From NCBI GenBank assembly GCA_001673575.1, contig LZME01000098.1, positions 1 to 52,324 of the forward strand: a DNA stretch of 52,324 nt. Reading direction: 5' to 3'. A program made the position numbers and the translations under genes. Positions within the stretch are counted from its first letter, which is position 1. The number at the start of each line of letters is the position of its first letter. Of the stretch, positions 8,107-19,260 are shown piece by piece. Source of the stretch: Mycolicibacter heraklionensis. Its GTDB lineage: Bacteria > Actinomycetota > Actinomycetes > Mycobacteriales > Mycobacteriaceae. Below the pieces are notes generated by a model. It ran no database searches and had not been told where the DNA came from. It saw nothing but the letters and a program-made list of their open reading frames with translations.

Positions 8107-9879
8107 ATGACAAATCGACGAATCCAGACGGCCACCGTTGCTGCCACCGCCGGCGGTGGGCTGATCACCGCAGCACTCGTGCAAGCCGCGCTGGGCGCTG
8201 CTGCCCCGGGCGACAACGCCTTCACCATCGACGGCACCGTCTTCGACCCGATCACCTCATCCGGCACCAAAGGCTTCGACCCGGTCGGTCCACTCAGCCT
8301 GGCTCCGCCGCTGCTGGGCCTCGGTGGCGGGTCAGTGAGCTTTGGGCCCACCAGCTTGGACCTCGCGCCGCAGATCTTCGATTTGTACAACGGCACCGAA
8401 TCGCTCGGCAGCATCAGCACCAACGAAACCGTCGCCAACCTGCTGGGCATGTCCAACACCGCGTTCACCGTCCTCGACATCACGCCAGCCGACGGGGTCC
8501 AGGCGTCGGCGCTGCCCGAGAAGGGAACGGTCTACGACGTACTCAACCTGGGCAATGGCTTCTACAACGTCTACGTCGCCACCCCCGGCGCTAACGGCAC
8601 CGTCACCGACACCCTGGTGACGCCGTTCGGCAACACCGACCTGAGTGCCCTGTTCGCCGACATGAACGCCGCCAACCCGCTGCAGCCGGGTGACGCGTTC
8701 ACCCCGCTGCAGGTCGGCGACAGCAGTATCGGCGCCGACGCCTTCACCATCGGCGGCTTCACGTTCAACCCGTTCAGCACCGGGGAGAACGGCACGGTGA
8801 CCGAGGGCTTCACACCGGTCGATTCCCTCGCCAGCTTGCCGCCGTTGTTGAATCTCGGCGGCGGCCAGCTGGTGTTCAGCCTGGGGTATCCCGAAACCCA
8901 GCCGCAAGCCTTCGCCCCGCAGGACTTCGACGTCTACGGGAGCAGCGGCAGCGAGCTCGGCAGCGTCCAGACCGCGGTGGATGTGGCGAATCTGTTGGGC
9001 ATGACCAACACGCAGTTGATCATCCAAGCTGTCACCCCTGTTGATGGCGTGTACGCCTCGCAGCTGCCGGTACTGGGATCGGTCTACGACGCCTTCAACC
9101 TCGGCGGCGGCTGGGTGAATGTCTACACCGCGACGCCGGACGTCACCGTCGACGGCGTCGTCACCCCCGGCACTGTCCACGACACCTTGGTCACGCCGTT
9201 CGGCAACATGAACCTGGACTCGCTGTTCGGCGGCATCAATGCCGCCAACCCGCTCGACCCGGGTGACGCGTTCACCGGCCTGCAGGTCGGCGACCCCAGC
9301 CTCGGCGACGACGCCTTCAGCCTCGGCGGCTACATCTTCGACCCGACCCTGGGCTTGACCGGCTCGGACGAGGGTTTCAACATCGTGCCGTCGCTGCTCG
9401 GCGTCGGGCCGCTGTTGAGCCTCGGCGGCGCCTCGGTAGGCATTGGTGGCGGTACACCGATCGACTTCGCCCCGCAGGTCTTCACTGTCTACGACGACTC
9501 CGGGTCGAGCCCCACCGACCTCGGGAGCATCACCACCGGTGTGAATGTGTCAAACCTGCTGGGGATGGCCAACACCGAGTTCACCGTGGCCAGCGTCGCC
9601 GCTGCCGACGGGGTGGACGCCGCGCTGCTGCCCGCGGCGGGAACGGTCTACGACGTCCTGAACTTCGGCGGCGGTTGGCAGAACATCTACATCGCCACAC
9701 CGGGCGACGACGGCACCATCACCGACACTCTGGTAACGCCGTTCGGCAACATCGATCTGAGTTCGCTGTTCGGCATCTTCAACGCCGCCAACCCACTCGA
9801 CCCGGGCGACGCCTTCACCGGTCTCGACGACGTCGGCGCGATGTTCGCAACGGACCCACTGGCCCTGTTCGGGCTCTGA
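8107..9879 (+). CDS. Secreted protein of three tandem ~190-residue domains
   Basis: 590 residues from the ATG at 8107, with GGAAGG eight bases before it. Residues 1-35 look like a Sec signal (TATVAATAGGGLITAALVQA, then Ala-Ala-Ala-Pro). Three copies of one domain follow, starting at about residues 36, 211 and 402. Each begins DAF(T/S)(I/L), contains P-x-L-x-LGGG, then FAPQ(I/D/V)F-x-VY, VANLLGM-x-NT, YD(V/A)(L/F)N, (Y/N)-x-Y-x-ATP, a DTLVTPFGN motif, and ends NAANPL-x-PGDAFT. There is no cysteine-rich or catalytic signature. I do not recognise the family. Repetition plus a signal peptide suggest an extracellular or cell-wall protein, possibly binding a repeated polymer. The domain boundaries were set by eye. 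Confidence 0.85.
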   Translation: MTNRRIQTATVAATAGGGLITAALVQAALGAAAPGDNAFTIDGTVFDPITSSGTKGFDPVGPLSLAPPLLGLGGGSVSFGPTSLDLAPQIFDLYNGTESLGSISTNETVANLLGMSNTAFTVLDITPADGVQASALPEKGTVYDVLNLGNGFYNVYVATPGANGTVTDTLVTPFGNTDLSALFADMNAANPLQPGDAFTPLQVGDSSIGADAFTIGGFTFNPFSTGENGTVTEGFTPVDSLASLPPLLNLGGGQLVFSLGYPETQPQAFAPQDFDVYGSSGSELGSVQTAVDVANLLGMTNTQLIIQAVTPVDGVYASQLPVLGSVYDAFNLGGGWVNVYTATPDVTVDGVVTPGTVHDTLVTPFGNMNLDSLFGGINAANPLDPGDAFTGLQVGDPSLGDDAFSLGGYIFDPTLGLTGSDEGFNIVPSLLGVGPLLSLGGASVGIGGGTPIDFAPQVFTVYDDSGSSPTDLGSITTGVNVSNLLGMANTEFTVASVAAADGVDAALLPAAGTVYDVLNFGGGWQNIYIATPGDDGTITDTLVTPFGNIDLSSLFGIFNAANPLDPGDAFTGLDDVGAMFATDPLALFGL

Positions 9880-9882
9880 TCG

Positions 9883-9901
9883 GTAACCCCAGCGGGGTTA
9901 C
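9883..9901. terminator. Bidirectional terminator-like hairpin
   Basis: GTAACCCC-AGC-GGGGTTAC is a perfect 8-bp inverted repeat with a 3-base loop. It lies exactly between two convergent genes and overlaps the stop codon of the minus-strand gene (TAA at 9898-9900). Placement fits a shared terminator; there is no U-run on either side, as is usual in mycobacteria. Confidence 0.6.
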
Positions 9902-10488
9902 TGGCAGAGCTTGCCCAGCGTGGTGATGTGCGAATCGAGGTCATGTCCCAGCTGCTCGCGCTCCGTATTCGGTTGCCCGACAAGGTAGCTGAGGTTCAGA
10001 CGCTCCAGCGCACCGGCCATCTTCTGGGTGGAGTCCACGATGTCTTGCGGCGTCGCGGGGTCCGCCTCGAGCCGGCCACGCAGATAGGCCGCACCCGCGG
10101 TCAGCGACAACCGCGCGTTGGCGGCCACTGCGAGCTGGGCGACGGGGTTCTCCGGGTCCGGGTTCTTCATGTGCATGTTGTTGGCCACCGCTTGGCGAGC
10201 AAGCACGACCGCGCCGCACACGTCCTTCTTGGCGTCGTTGACCTGCTCGCTGCTGAACTTGGCAGAACCACCCGAGGACGAGCCACCGGACGGCCACAAA
10301 GCGGACACGGCGGCACCGCCGATGAGCCCGGCAACCAGTCCGACGGCCGCGGCGATCAACAGGGGGCCGGTGCTCGACTGCGCCGGGGCCGGGGTGGGAG
10401 CTGGCCGCCGTTTCGCCGTGCCGGAACTTTTCGCCGGGGCATCCTGTTCTTCGGATCCAGTGGACTCCGGTTCATTTTGGTCAGCCAT
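9898..10488 (-). CDS. Single-span membrane protein, Ala/Pro-rich, unknown function
   Basis: 196 residues. The cytoplasmic N-terminus is acidic then Pro/Ala/Ser-rich (to about residue 40). One membrane helix follows (GPLLIAAAVGLVAGLIGGAA), then a Ser/Gly linker and a helical outer domain of about 115 residues. That domain contains two cysteines, VCGAV near its start and LGKLC at its end, which could pair outside the membrane. I recognise it only as a typical mycobacterial conserved membrane protein. It starts 30 bases after purD on the same strand and so is probably cotranscribed. It ends in the hairpin shared with the convergent secreted protein gene. Confidence 0.85.
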   Translation of the reverse strand: MADQNEPESTGSEEQDAPAKSSGTAKRRPAPTPAPAQSSTGPLLIAAAVGLVAGLIGGAAVSALWPSGGSSSGGSAKFSSEQVNDAKKDVCGAVVLARQAVANNMHMKNPDPENPVAQLAVAANARLSLTAGAAYLRGRLEADPATPQDIVDSTQKMAGALERLNLSYLVGQPNTEREQLGHDLDSHITTLGKLCQ

Positions 10489-10518
10489 GGCACCAAGGAT
10501 AGCGGTAGGCCCCTGCGG

Positions 10519-11787
10519 TCAGATCTGGATCTTCCCCTCGGCGGCCGCGGCGCCGATGTCGCTGCGGAAGTGGCTTCCCGGCAAGCGAATTGAGTCGAGG
10601 ATCCGGTAGGCGTCGGCACGCGCGGCATTCAGGTCGTCTCCGACGCCCACCACCGACAACACCCGCCCGCCGGAGGACACCACCGCCCCATCGTCACGGC
10701 GTGCGGTACCGGCGTGCAGCACCCCGTCAGCCTCGGCGCCCACAATCACGTCTCCGACGCGCGGGCGGCCGGGATAGTTCTCCGCGGCCAGCACCACGGT
10801 CACCGCGGCCGCATCCCGCCAGCGCAACGCCCCGAACTCGCTCAGCCCGCCGGTGGCGGCGGCATGTAGCAACTGCCCGAGCGGTGACTCCAGCAGTGCC
10901 AGTACCGCCTGGGTCTCCGGATCGCCGAAGCGGCAATTGAATTCGACCACGGCCGGCCCGGTCGACGTCATCGCGAGACCGGCGTACAGCAATCCGGTGA
11001 AGCGGCTGCCGCGCCGGAGAAGTTCGGCCGCGACGGGTTCGACGACGTCGGTGACGATGCCGGCCGCAGCCTCGCGGGACAACCACGGCAACGGTGCGTA
11101 GGCACCCATGCCGCCGGTGTTGGGCCCGCTGTCGCCGTCGCCGACCCGCTTGAAGTCCTGCGCCGGCAGCAGCGGCACCACGGTGGCGCCGTCGACGATG
11201 CAGAACAGGGACAGCTCGGGGCCGTCCAGGAAGGATTCCAGCAGCACCGGATGCCCGCTGTCGAGCAGGCCGGCGGCGTGTGCCCGGGCGGCAGCCCGGT
11301 CTGTAGTGACGACGACGCCCTTGCCGGCCGCCAGCCCGTCGTCCTTGACCACCCAGGCCGCCTCTCCGGCATCCGGACCAAACCGGGTCAGGGCGGCGTC
11401 CAGGTCGGCGGGGCTGTCGACGATCTCCGAGCGGGCGGTGCGCACACCGGCGGCGGCCATCACGTCCTTGGCGAACGCCTTGGAGCCTTCGATGCGGGCG
11501 GCATCTTGCGACGGTCCGAAGCAGGCGATCCCGGCGGCACGCACCGCATCTGCCACCCCCAAGACCAGCGGCACCTCTGGCCCGATCACCACAAGGTCGG
11601 CCTCGACGTCGCGGGCCAACGCGGTGACCGCCGACGCTGAGGTGATGTCGATGTCTCGTTGCTCGGCTACCGCCGCAGTACCGGCGTTGCCGGGGGCGAT
11701 CACCAGGTGCTCGACCTTGGGGTCATTGCGAAGGGCTAGGAGTAACGCATGTTCCCGGGCGCCGGAACCGATCACCAGGACGCGCAT
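10519..11787 (-). CDS. purD: Phosphoribosylamine-glycine ligase (GAR synthetase)
   Basis: 422 residues, cytoplasmic ATP-grasp enzyme. It joins phosphoribosylamine and glycine in the second step of purine synthesis. The N-terminal domain starts [20 protein letters not shown]. The ATP-grasp core contains [17 protein letters not shown] and the family signature [12 protein letters not shown] strong AGGAG lies about eight bases before the ATG at 11787. In M. tuberculosis purD (Rv0772) follows the carboxymuconolactone decarboxylase gene (Rv0771); here a 7.3-kb PGRS gene has come between them. Confidence 0.97.
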   Translation of the reverse strand: MRVLVIGSGAREHALLLALRNDPKVEHLVIAPGNAGTAAVAEQRDIDITSASAVTALARDVEADLVVIGPEVPLVLGVADAVRAAGIACFGPSQDAARIEGSKAFAKDVMAAAGVRTARSEIVDSPADLDAALTRFGPDAGEAAWVVKDDGLAAGKGVVVTTDRAAARAHAAGLLDSGHPVLLESFLDGPELSLFCIVDGATVVPLLPAQDFKRVGDGDSGPNTGGMGAYAPLPWLSREAAAGIVTDVVEPVAAELLRRGSRFTGLLYAGLAMTSTGPAVVEFNCRFGDPETQAVLALLESPLGQLLHAAATGGLSEFGALRWRDAAAVTVVLAAENYPGRPRVGDVIVGAEADGVLHAGTARRDDGAVVSSGGRVLSVVGVGDDLNAARADAYRILDSIRLPGSHFRSDIGAAAAEGKIQI

Positions 11788-11809
11788 GGGCGCTACTCCT
11801 CTCTGAGTT

Positions 11810-11835
11810 CGCCTCGCTTCGTCATCGGCGAGGCG
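11810..11835 (-). promoter_or_regulatory. Hairpin between the PGRS gene and purD
   Basis: CGCCTCGC and GCGAGGCG form a perfect 8-bp stem with a 10-base loop. It lies 82 bases downstream of the PGRS stop and 23 bases upstream of purD, both on the minus strand. It may terminate the PGRS transcript or act in the purD leader; sequence alone does not decide. Confidence 0.4.
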
Positions 11836-11916
11836 CGAGACAAAGGATATATAGCGTCAATCCCTGCGGATGGCGCTGCATACCTCTGGCCGCGTACTGC
11901 CCGGCCGGCAAGCGGG

Positions 11917-14900
11917 TCAGGCCGGGGCGCCCGATACGCCAGCCTGGCCGCCAGAACCGGCCTGGCCGCCAGAACCACCGGTCCCAGCGGCGCCGGCCGT
12001 ACCGCCCGCGCCGCCCACTCCCGGGCTGCCGCCGTTGACTCCGGAGACTCCGTTGGCACCGTTACCGCCGACCCCTCCGTTGCCGCCGTCGCCGTTTTGG
12101 CTGCCCTGCGTAGTCACACCCCGGCCGTCTGAAGCGTCCGGGCTGCTGGTGCCCGCGTCACCACCGGCCCCACCGGCGCCGCCGATGCCGCCGGTGCCGT
12201 TGTTGCGATAGATGTCGCCGTTTGCACCCGCTCCGCCGTCGCCGCCGTAGGCGCCGTTGCCGCCGATTCCACCGGTGCCGATGCTTCCGGCGTTTCCGCC
12301 GTTACCGCCGCGCCCGCCGTTGCCGCCGTAGCCGTTGTTGGCGTCGATCCGGCCGGCCCCACCGTTTCCACCGGTACCGCCGTTCCCTCCGGAACCGGCC
12401 TGGCCAGTAGCGGCGCCGGCATTGCCACCGTTACCTCCGCTGCCACCGTTTCCGCCGTAGCTGTTGTTGGCGGTCAAGGTGCCGTCAGCACCGTTGCCTC
12501 CGTCACCGGCGTTGCCGCCACTGCTGACGATCGGTCCGGCGGTTCCGACCGACCCGTTCTGCCCGCCGTTGCCACCGTTGCCGCCGTTACCGCCGTAGCC
12601 GTTGTTGTAGCCCAGCTGACCGTCGTCGCCATGACCACCGTTGCCGCCGTTACCGCCGGCGCCGGCCTGGCCAGTGCTGTTCGCGGCGCTTCCTCCGGCG
12701 CCGCCGTTACCGCCGTTACCGCCGTAGCCGTTGTTGTAGCCGACTTGGCCGTCCGCACCGTCGCCCCCGGCGCCACCGGTACCGCCGTTGCCCACCTGGC
12801 CGGCAGAGCCCACCGTGCCGGACAGCCCCCCGGTCCCGCCGCTTCCGCCGTTGCCGCCGTAGCCGTTGTTGTAGCCGACTTGGCCGTGGGCACCGGCGCC
12901 ACCATCGCCGCCGACACCGCCGTTACCGGCCGTACCGGTGCCGTTGCCGGCGTTGCCGCCGAGACCACCGGCTCCGCCCCTGCCGCCTTGGCCGTTGTCG
13001 TACGTCACGGTGCCGGCCGCGCCGGTTCCGCCCGCACCACCGGCGCCACCGTTGCCGGCCACACCGCCGTGGCCGACAGTCCCGGCCAATCCGCCGGTTC
13101 CGCCGTTGCCGCCCTGAGCTCCGGTGCCACCGTTGTAGCCGCGCACACCGTCAGCACCATCGCCACCGGTACCACCGGTGCCGCCGTTGCCGACCTGACC
13201 GGCGGCTCCTCCAGCGTTGCCGCCATTGCCACCGGTGCCACCGGTGCCGCCGTAACCGTTGTTGACCCCGAACTCACCGGTGGCGCCCGCGCCGCCGGCA
13301 CCGCCGTTGCCGCCATCCCCGACCTCGCCGTCCGAACCCATGACCGAACCGCCTAGGCCGCCCTTCCCGCCGGTGCCACCGTTTCCACCGTTGCCGCCGC
13401 GGCCGCCGCCGGACTGCATGGTGGTGGCGTCCGCGCCGTCGGCTCCGTTGCCGCCCGTGCCGCCGTTACCGCCGTTACCGTGGTCGCCGCCGTTGCCACC
13501 GTTGCCGCCGGCGCCCCCGTTGGCCGCGGTCTGGCCGGGGGTGGCGGGAGGAGCCGGGGTGTAGCCAGCGCCGCCATCGCCGCCGTTTCCGACAATGACG
13601 CCGGCGGGGGCATTGCCGGAGGTACCGGCTTGGCCACTGCCGTTCGAGCCGACTCCCGCCGTGCCTGCGGCGCCAGCCTGCCCGACGTTGCCGCCGTTAC
13701 CGCCGTTGCCGCCGGTGGTGTGGGTGGCGATCCCGGATGCACCGTTGCCGCCGTCGCCGGGGTTGGCGCCATTGCCCCCGCTGCCGGCATTGCCACCCGC
13801 GCCTTGCGCTCCGGCGCTGCCGCTGCCGTTGTTCAGTGCGCCGGCCGCACCACCGTCGCCGCCGTTGCCGCCCTGACCGCCGGATCCGCCGTTGCCGCCG
13901 TTGCCGCCGTTGCCGGTCCCGCCGTTGGCGAAGCTGCCGGTAGCTCCGTCGTTGCCCTTGCCGCCGGCGCCACCGCTAGCTCCGTGACCGCCGTTTCCTC
14001 CGGAACCCGCATTGCCGGCCTGGGTGCCGCTCGCTCCGCCGGCGCCACCCTGACCGCCGGATCCGCCGGTGCCGCCGGCGTTTCCTGACGCCCCTGGATT
14101 CTGGCCGTCGGCGCCCTGAGCACCAGCGGTCCCGTCGCCACCGTGGCCACCGTTACCGCCATTGCCGCGGTCACCGCCGTTGCCGCCAGCACCACCGTTA
14201 CCGCCGTTGGTGCTCGCTGCAGCGTGGTCGTCGCTGCCGGCGTCGTAGCCGTTTCCACCGTTGCCTCCGTTGCCGACGACACCGGTCACACCGCTACCGG
14301 CCAGCCCCTCTTGGCCCGCATTGCCAGTACCGGCGCTGCCGCCGGTGCCGGCCGCGCCGCGTTCGCCACCCGCGCCGGCCGTACCGGCGTTGCCGCCATT
14401 GCCGCCGTTACCGCCGGCTACGTGAGCGGCGTCACCGCTCTTGCCATCGCCGCCATCGCCGGGCGTGCCGGCGGCGCCGCCGTGACCACCATTGCCGCCG
14501 CTCCCGTTGGCGCCTGCCGCGCCGCCGGCTGCGGTGGAAGCTCCGCCGTTGCCGCCCGTACCACCGGCACCGCCGGCACCGCCGTTGCCGCCGTCGCCGG
14601 CGTTGCCACCGTGGGCGCCCGCCTCGGCGTTCGCGTCGCGGGCTGCGTCGTAGCCGTCGCGGCCTTCGCCGCCGTTGCCACCGTTGCCACCGTTGCCGCC
14701 GTTACCGCCGGCGCCGCCGACTGCACCGGTCCCCCCGTTGCCACCGGACCCCGCTGCGCCGCCCCTGCCGCCTTCCTGACCGTTGTCGCCGAGGTTGACT
14801 CCATTGAGGCCCTGATAGCCGGCGCCGCCATCACCGCCGTCACCACCGTTACCGCCGTTGCCCTGCGTGCCGTCGAACCCGCTGGCACTGCCATCGGCGT

Positions 14901-17900
14901 TCCGGCCGCCGGAACCGGCCGCGCCACCGTTGCCGCCGTTGCCGCCGTTGGTCCCGGCGCCGCCATCGCCACCCGGCTCGGTCGCCTGGGTGCCGTCAAC
15001 GCCGTCGGCGCCCCGGCCGCCGGCACCGCCGTTGCCGCCAATACCGGCCGTGCCATCACTGCCGTTAGCGGCCTGGCCGTCACGACCCGAGCCACCCACG
15101 CCACCCACACCGGCGTTACCACCAGCGCCGCCAGCGCCACCGGCCTCACCATCAACCGAGGTATTGCCCTCGCTTAGACCATCACGGCCCGCCGCCCCAT
15201 CGGTGCCATCGGCACCACTGCCGGCATCGCCACCAACACCACCAAGACCCGCCAAACCATCAGCGCCCGCCGCACCATCAGCCGCCCGCGTGCCATCACC
15301 CCCGACACCACCAGCGCCCGCAGTACCGGCCACACCCCCGGCACCACCATCTCCACCAGCACCACCGGCGCCACCATTGCCGCCAGCAAGACCCGCACCG
15401 GACTGCTCAAAACCATCCCCACCACGACCACCGGCACCACCATCACCACCGTTGCCACCACTGCCCGCATTACCACCCACGCCACCAACACCGGCAACAC
15501 CATCACGGGCACCAGTACCGGCAACACCACCAGCACCACCGGCACCACCATTGCCACCACGCGTGCCAGCCGAACCATCGGCACCACGCTCACCAGCACC
15601 ACCATCGAGCGAACCCGCGGTCCCGTCACCACCATCAGCGCCAGCACCACCACTGGTTCCGACCCCACCATTGGCGCCATGACCGCCGGCACCACCCGCA
15701 CCACCATTGCCGCCATCACCATCAGCGGCGCGGCTAACACCGTCCGTCTGCAGGCCGCCTTGGCCGCCGTTGCCACCGGCGCCGCCGGCACCTCCAGCGG
15801 TGCCATCGATCGCGCCGTTGGTGCCGTTGGTGCCGTCGGCGCCCCGGCCGCCGACGCCGCCGTTGCCGCCAATACCGGCCGTGCCATCACTGCCATTTGC
15901 GGCCTGGCCGTCACGACCCGAGCCACCCACGCCACCCACACCGGCGTTACCACCAGCGCCGCCAGCGCCACCGGCCTCACCATCAACCGAGGTATTGCCC
16001 TCGCTTAGACCATCACGGCCCGCCGCCCCATCGGTGCCATCGGCACCACTGCCGGCATCGCCACCAACACCACCAAGACCCGCCAAACCATCAGCGCCCG
16101 CCGCACCATCAGCCGCCCGCGTGCCATCACCCCCGACACCACCAGCGCCCGCAGTACCGGCCACACCCCCGGCACCACCATCTCCACCAGCACCACCGGC
16201 GCCACCATTGCCGCCAGCAAGACCCGCACCGGACTGCTCAAAACCATCCCCACCACGACCACCGGCACCACCATCACCACCGTTGCCACCACTGCCCGCA
16301 TTACCACCCACGCCACCAACACCGGCAACACCATCACGGGCACCAGTACCGGCAACACCACCAGCACCACCGGCACCACCATTGCCACCACGCGTGCCAG
16401 CCGAACCATCAGTACCGCCGCCGCCGGCTCCACCATGGATCGAGTCGGTCGTGCCCGCAGCACCGTTCGAACCAACCCCACCACTGGCGCCGTCACCACC
16501 ACTAGCGCCATGACCACCGGCACCACCAACGCCACCATTACCGCCATCACCATCAGCAGCCCGGGTAACACCGTCAGCTTGCAGGCCACCCTGACCGCCA
16601 TTGCCACCAGCACCACCATTGCCACCAGCAGTGCCATCCACAGCACCCACAACACCGTCAACGCCATCAGCACCCCGGCCGCCGGCACCACCGTTACCAC
16701 CAACACCGGCCATGCCATCACTGCCGTTAGCGGCGGTGGTGCCGTTGCCGCTGTCGCCGCCGGCACCACCCTTGCCGGCGTTGCCACCGGCGCCGCCGTG
16801 TTGGCCGGCGAACCCGCCGGCATGCTCGCTATCACCATCAGCGCCGTCCCCACCATCAGCGCCGTTACCACCGTTACCGCCGTTGCCACCCAATCCACCC
16901 ACACCGTGAGCGCCGTCGATCGAGCCGTGACCACCCTGGCCGCCGTTACCGCCGGCACCACCATCACCAGCATGGGTGCCGTCCCCACCCGGGACGGCAC
17001 CGCTGTAGCCGTTGAAACCGTTACCGCCGGCACCACCATCACCACCGGCACCACCCACACCCTGAGCGGCATGAGACCCACCAGCATTGAGGCCCCCGGT
17101 ACCGCCGTCGCCACCATTGCCACCATGACCACCCGCGGTGCCGTTGATGGCCTCGGCCACACCGTTGGTGCCTAGGAAACCGTTACCGCCGGCCCCACCA
17201 TTGCCGCCAGTGCTGCCCAACCCGTCGACGCCGTCAGCACCCGTGCCGGTGCCGTCACCGTTGTCACCGCCGACACCACCAGCACCGAAGTCCCCACCCT
17301 TGCCGCCGGCACCGCCATCACCGGCATCGGGATGCTCCGCCGTGCCGGCCGCACCCTGCCCGCCCGCACCCGCGGTCCCGGCGTTGCCACCATCACCGCC
17401 TGCACCACCCGCACCCGCAGCACCCGCGGTGCCATGGCTGCTGGTTCCCGCCGCACCCCCAGCACCACCATGGCCACCGGCGCCTCCACTGCCGGCGTCC
17501 CCGCCGGCACCGCCGGTGCCATCACCACCATCAGCAAAGCTGCCTGTCGTGCCATCGGCGCCGGAGCCCCCGGCGCCCCCGGCCGCGCCCTTACCGCCAG
17601 CGCCACCGTTGCCGGCGTTGCCGGCGATCGCACCACCGGAGCCGCCGGCACCACCATTGCCACCATGACCGCCAGTGCCGCCGGAGATCCCCGAACCACC
17701 CGCCGTGGTGGCATCAGCCCCGGTCAGGCCGACGAAACCATTACCGCCGAGGCCACCGGTGGCGCCGTTGCCGTGCGCACCACCATCACCACCGGCACCA
17801 CCATTGCCACCCGAAGCGCCCTCACCAGTGGCCAAGACCCCGGTGCCGTGACCGCCGTTACCGCCGACCCCACCATTGCCACTGATCCCGGTCGGCACCA

Positions 17901-19260
17901 GGCCGTCCGCGCCTGGGCGGCCCGCGTTGCCCCACATCCACGCCATGAACTTCTCCCCGGCAGCCCCACCAGCACCGGCGATCGTGCCGATCTGGCCGCC
18001 GGCGCCACCGTCGCCCCCATTACCGCCGCCGAGCAGACCGTCACCACCGAGACCACCAGCGCCGCCATCACCGGCTAAGCCCGCATTGCCACCGACGCCG
18101 CCATCACCGGCGGCACCGAAGTGCCCACCCACACCACCGACACCGCCACGGCCACCGGCGCCACCATCGCCACCCAGCCCACCGGCACCGCCATTGCCGC
18201 CCACATCATCGAGGCTGATCGCGCCGGCGCCACCGGCACCGCCGGTGCCACCGGTGCCCCCGGCGCCACCGGCCCCACCCACGCCGCCCAGACCGAGGAC
18301 GAACCCGGCCGCACCCCCGGCACCACCGTTCCCGCCCAGACCGCCGACGAGACCGTCGCCTCCGGCAGTGCCGTTCAGCGCCCCCAAGACACCATCGAGA
18401 CCCGCATCGCCCGCCGCGCCGGCCGCGCCGGCCCCACCAGCACCACCATTGCCACCGAAACCGAACAGGCTGATCACATCACCGCCGGCACCACCATTAC
18501 CGCCAGCAATCAACGCGTCAATGGAGGCCCCGCCGGCGCCACCGGTGCCGCCGTCTCCGAACAACCAACCGCCGGCGCCACCGGCGCCGCCATCGGCGCC
18601 GTCAGCACCCACACCGCCGGTGCCGCCGTTGCCGAACATGCCCGCAGCACCACCGGCACCACCGACACCCCCAGCGATCCCGGCCACCCCCGCAGCACCA
18701 GCACCACCATCACCGAACAAGAAGCCGCCATCACCGAGGTTTCCAAACCATCCGGTGGAACCGAAGATCGTGTCATTGGACCCGGTGAACCCATCGACAC
18801 CGTTGCCGATCAACTCCCGACCGAACAAGTCCACAAACGGCTGGTTCACCAAGTCCAAAAACTGCTGATTACCAGCAATGAAATCCTGCGTCAGGTTGTA
18901 CAGCGGCAGATACACGTCATCGTGATAAAACGACGCCACCGCCACATCGAACTGCTCAAACGCCTCAAACAAGAAGTTGCCCGCATCCGCCGCACCCGGA
19001 TCCGCCCACCCCGCCCACACATCGGCAGCGGTATTCCCATCCGACAATCCCGCCCAGAACACCGGGTCGAACAGATCCTCGATGTCCGCCGACGCCACCG
19101 GCACCGACCCCACCCCGAACCCCAGAAACGCCGCCACAACACTCGACGCACCCACCACACGCCGACCCGACGCACCCCGACCGGACGAACGAAGAACGTC
19201 GCCGCACACCTGCTGGCCCATCGAACGGCCAAGGGCCTTGCTGTTGTGCTGACGAGTCAC
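11917..19260 (-). CDS. Giant PGRS glycine-repeat protein with a Sec-type signal and no PE domain
   Basis: 2447 residues. The start is GTG at 19260 with AGG about eight bases upstream. Residues 1-58 form a long signal: a basic n-region (to RR at 33-34), a hydrophobic stretch [20 protein letters not shown], and a cut after VASA. A non-repeat domain follows ([18 protein letters not shown] to about residue 140), then the linker [17 protein letters not shown] typical of PE_PGRS proteins. From about residue 185 to the end it is GGAGG/GGNGG triplet repeat. The PE domain expected for this class is missing. Residues 951-1121 are repeated exactly at 1228-1398, and residues 2000-2360 carry nine NNGYGG-type motifs. 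PGRS proteins are surface or secreted; the usual ESX-5 route depends on PE, so this one may leave by Sec. Confidence 0.9.
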   Translation of the reverse strand: MTRQHNSKALGRSMGQQVCGDVLRSSGRGASGRRVVGASSVVAAFLGFGVGSVPVASADIEDLFDPVFWAGLSDGNTAADVWAGWADPGAADAGNFLFEAFEQFDVAVASFYHDDVYLPLYNLTQDFIAGNQQFLDLVNQPFVDLFGRELIGNGVDGFTGSNDTIFGSTGWFGNLGDGGFLFGDGGAGAAGVAGIAGGVGGAGGAAGMFGNGGTGGVGADGADGGAGGAGGWLFGDGGTGGAGGASIDALIAGGNGGAGGDVISLFGFGGNGGAGGAGAAGAAGDAGLDGVLGALNGTAGGDGLVGGLGGNGGAGGAAGFVLGLGGVGGAGGAGGTGGTGGAGGAGAISLDDVGGNGGAGGLGGDGGAGGRGGVGGVGGHFGAAGDGGVGGNAGLAGDGGAGGLGGDGLLGGGNGGDGGAGGQIGTIAGAGGAAGEKFMAWMWGNAGRPGADGLVPTGISGNGGVGGNGGHGTGVLATGEGASGGNGGAGGDGGAHGNGATGGLGGNGFVGLTGADATTAGGSGISGGTGGHGGNGGAGGSGGAIAGNAGNGGAGGKGAAGGAGGSGADGTTGSFADGGDGTGGAGGDAGSGGAGGHGGAGGAAGTSSHGTAGAAGAGGAGGDGGNAGTAGAGGQGAAGTAEHPDAGDGGAGGKGGDFGAGGVGGDNGDGTGTGADGVDGLGSTGGNGGAGGNGFLGTNGVAEAINGTAGGHGGNGGDGGTGGLNAGGSHAAQGVGGAGGDGGAGGNGFNGYSGAVPGGDGTHAGDGGAGGNGGQGGHGSIDGAHGVGGLGGNGGNGGNGADGGDGADGDSEHAGGFAGQHGGAGGNAGKGGAGGDSGNGTTAANGSDGMAGVGGNGGAGGRGADGVDGVVGAVDGTAGGNGGAGGNGGQGGLQADGVTRAADGDGGNGGVGGAGGHGASGGDGASGGVGSNGAAGTTDSIHGGAGGGGTDGSAGTRGGNGGAGGAGGVAGTGARDGVAGVGGVGGNAGSGGNGGDGGAGGRGGDGFEQSGAGLAGGNGGAGGAGGDGGAGGVAGTAGAGGVGGDGTRAADGAAGADGLAGLGGVGGDAGSGADGTDGAAGRDGLSEGNTSVDGEAGGAGGAGGNAGVGGVGGSGRDGQAANGSDGTAGIGGNGGVGGRGADGTNGTNGAIDGTAGGAGGAGGNGGQGGLQTDGVSRAADGDGGNGGAGGAGGHGANGGVGTSGGAGADGGDGTAGSLDGGAGERGADGSAGTRGGNGGAGGAGGVAGTGARDGVAGVGGVGGNAGSGGNGGDGGAGGRGGDGFEQSGAGLAGGNGGAGGAGGDGGAGGVAGTAGAGGVGGDGTRAADGAAGADGLAGLGGVGGDAGSGADGTDGAAGRDGLSEGNTSVDGEAGGAGGAGGNAGVGGVGGSGRDGQAANGSDGTAGIGGNGGAGGRGADGVDGTQATEPGGDGGAGTNGGNGGNGGAAGSGGRNADGSASGFDGTQGNGGNGGDGGDGGAGYQGLNGVNLGDNGQEGGRGGAAGSGGNGGTGAVGGAGGNGGNGGNGGNGGEGRDGYDAARDANAEAGAHGGNAGDGGNGGAGGAGGTGGNGGASTAAGGAAGANGSGGNGGHGGAAGTPGDGGDGKSGDAAHVAGGNGGNGGNAGTAGAGGERGAAGTGGSAGTGNAGQEGLAGSGVTGVVGNGGNGGNGYDAGSDDHAAASTNGGNGGAGGNGGDRGNGGNGGHGGDGTAGAQGADGQNPGASGNAGGTGGSGGQGGAGGASGTQAGNAGSGGNGGHGASGGAGGKGNDGATGSFANGGTGNGGNGGNGGSGGQGGNGGDGGAAGALNNGSGSAGAQGAGGNAGSGGNGANPGDGGNGASGIATHTTGGNGGNGGNVGQAGAAGTAGVGSNGSGQAGTSGNAPAGVIVGNGGDGGAGYTPAPPATPGQTAANGGAGGNGGNGGDHGNGGNGGTGGNGADGADATTMQSGGGRGGNGGNGGTGGKGGLGGSVMGSDGEVGDGGNGGAGGAGATGEFGVNNGYGGTGGTGGNGGNAGGAAGQVGNGGTGGTGGDGADGVRGYNGGTGAQGGNGGTGGLAGTVGHGGVAGNGGAGGAGGTGAAGTVTYDNGQGGRGGAGGLGGNAGNGTGTAGNGGVGGDGGAGAHGQVGYNNGYGGNGGSGGTGGLSGTVGSAGQVGNGGTGGAGGDGADGQVGYNNGYGGNGGNGGAGGSAANSTGQAGAGGNGGNGGHGDDGQLGYNNGYGGNGGNGGNGGQNGSVGTAGPIVSSGGNAGDGGNGADGTLTANNSYGGNGGSGGNGGNAGAATGQAGSGGNGGTGGNGGAGRIDANNGYGGNGGRGGNGGNAGSIGTGGIGGNGAYGGDGGAGANGDIYRNNGTGGIGGAGGAGGDAGTSSPDASDGRGVTTQGSQNGDGGNGGVGGNGANGVSGVNGGSPGVGGAGGTAGAAGTGGSGGQAGSGGQAGVSGAPA
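15068..15579. repeat. 512-bp exact direct repeat, copy A (in the PGRS gene)
   Basis: I compared this block base by base with 15899-16410 and found no difference over 512 bases. Outside both edges the copies remain alignable at the same 831-base offset but with scattered changes, such as GTTAG versus ATTTG just before the left edge. The offset is 277 codons, so the reading frame is kept. Confidence 0.9.
15899..16410. repeat. 512-bp exact direct repeat, copy B (in the PGRS gene)
   Basis: This is the second copy of 15068-15579, 831 bases away in the same orientation. It encodes residues 951-1121 of the PGRS protein, including [12 protein letters not shown] and [15 protein letters not shown]. 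Exact identity inside older, diverged flanks points to recent gene conversion or unequal exchange within the gene. Confidence 0.9.

Noticed and set aside
12631..17175. Many long plus-strand reading frames rich in Pro, Thr, His or Ala opposite the PGRS gene
   Set aside because: They are complements of GGC/GGT/AAC repeats, which rarely give stops in any frame. They lack ribosome sites and any protein-like composition.
11917..18700. PGRS repeats as CRISPR or satellite DNA
   Set aside because: The reading frame is open for more than 7 kb with a signal peptide and start site, and repeat units vary at the DNA level while keeping the protein pattern.
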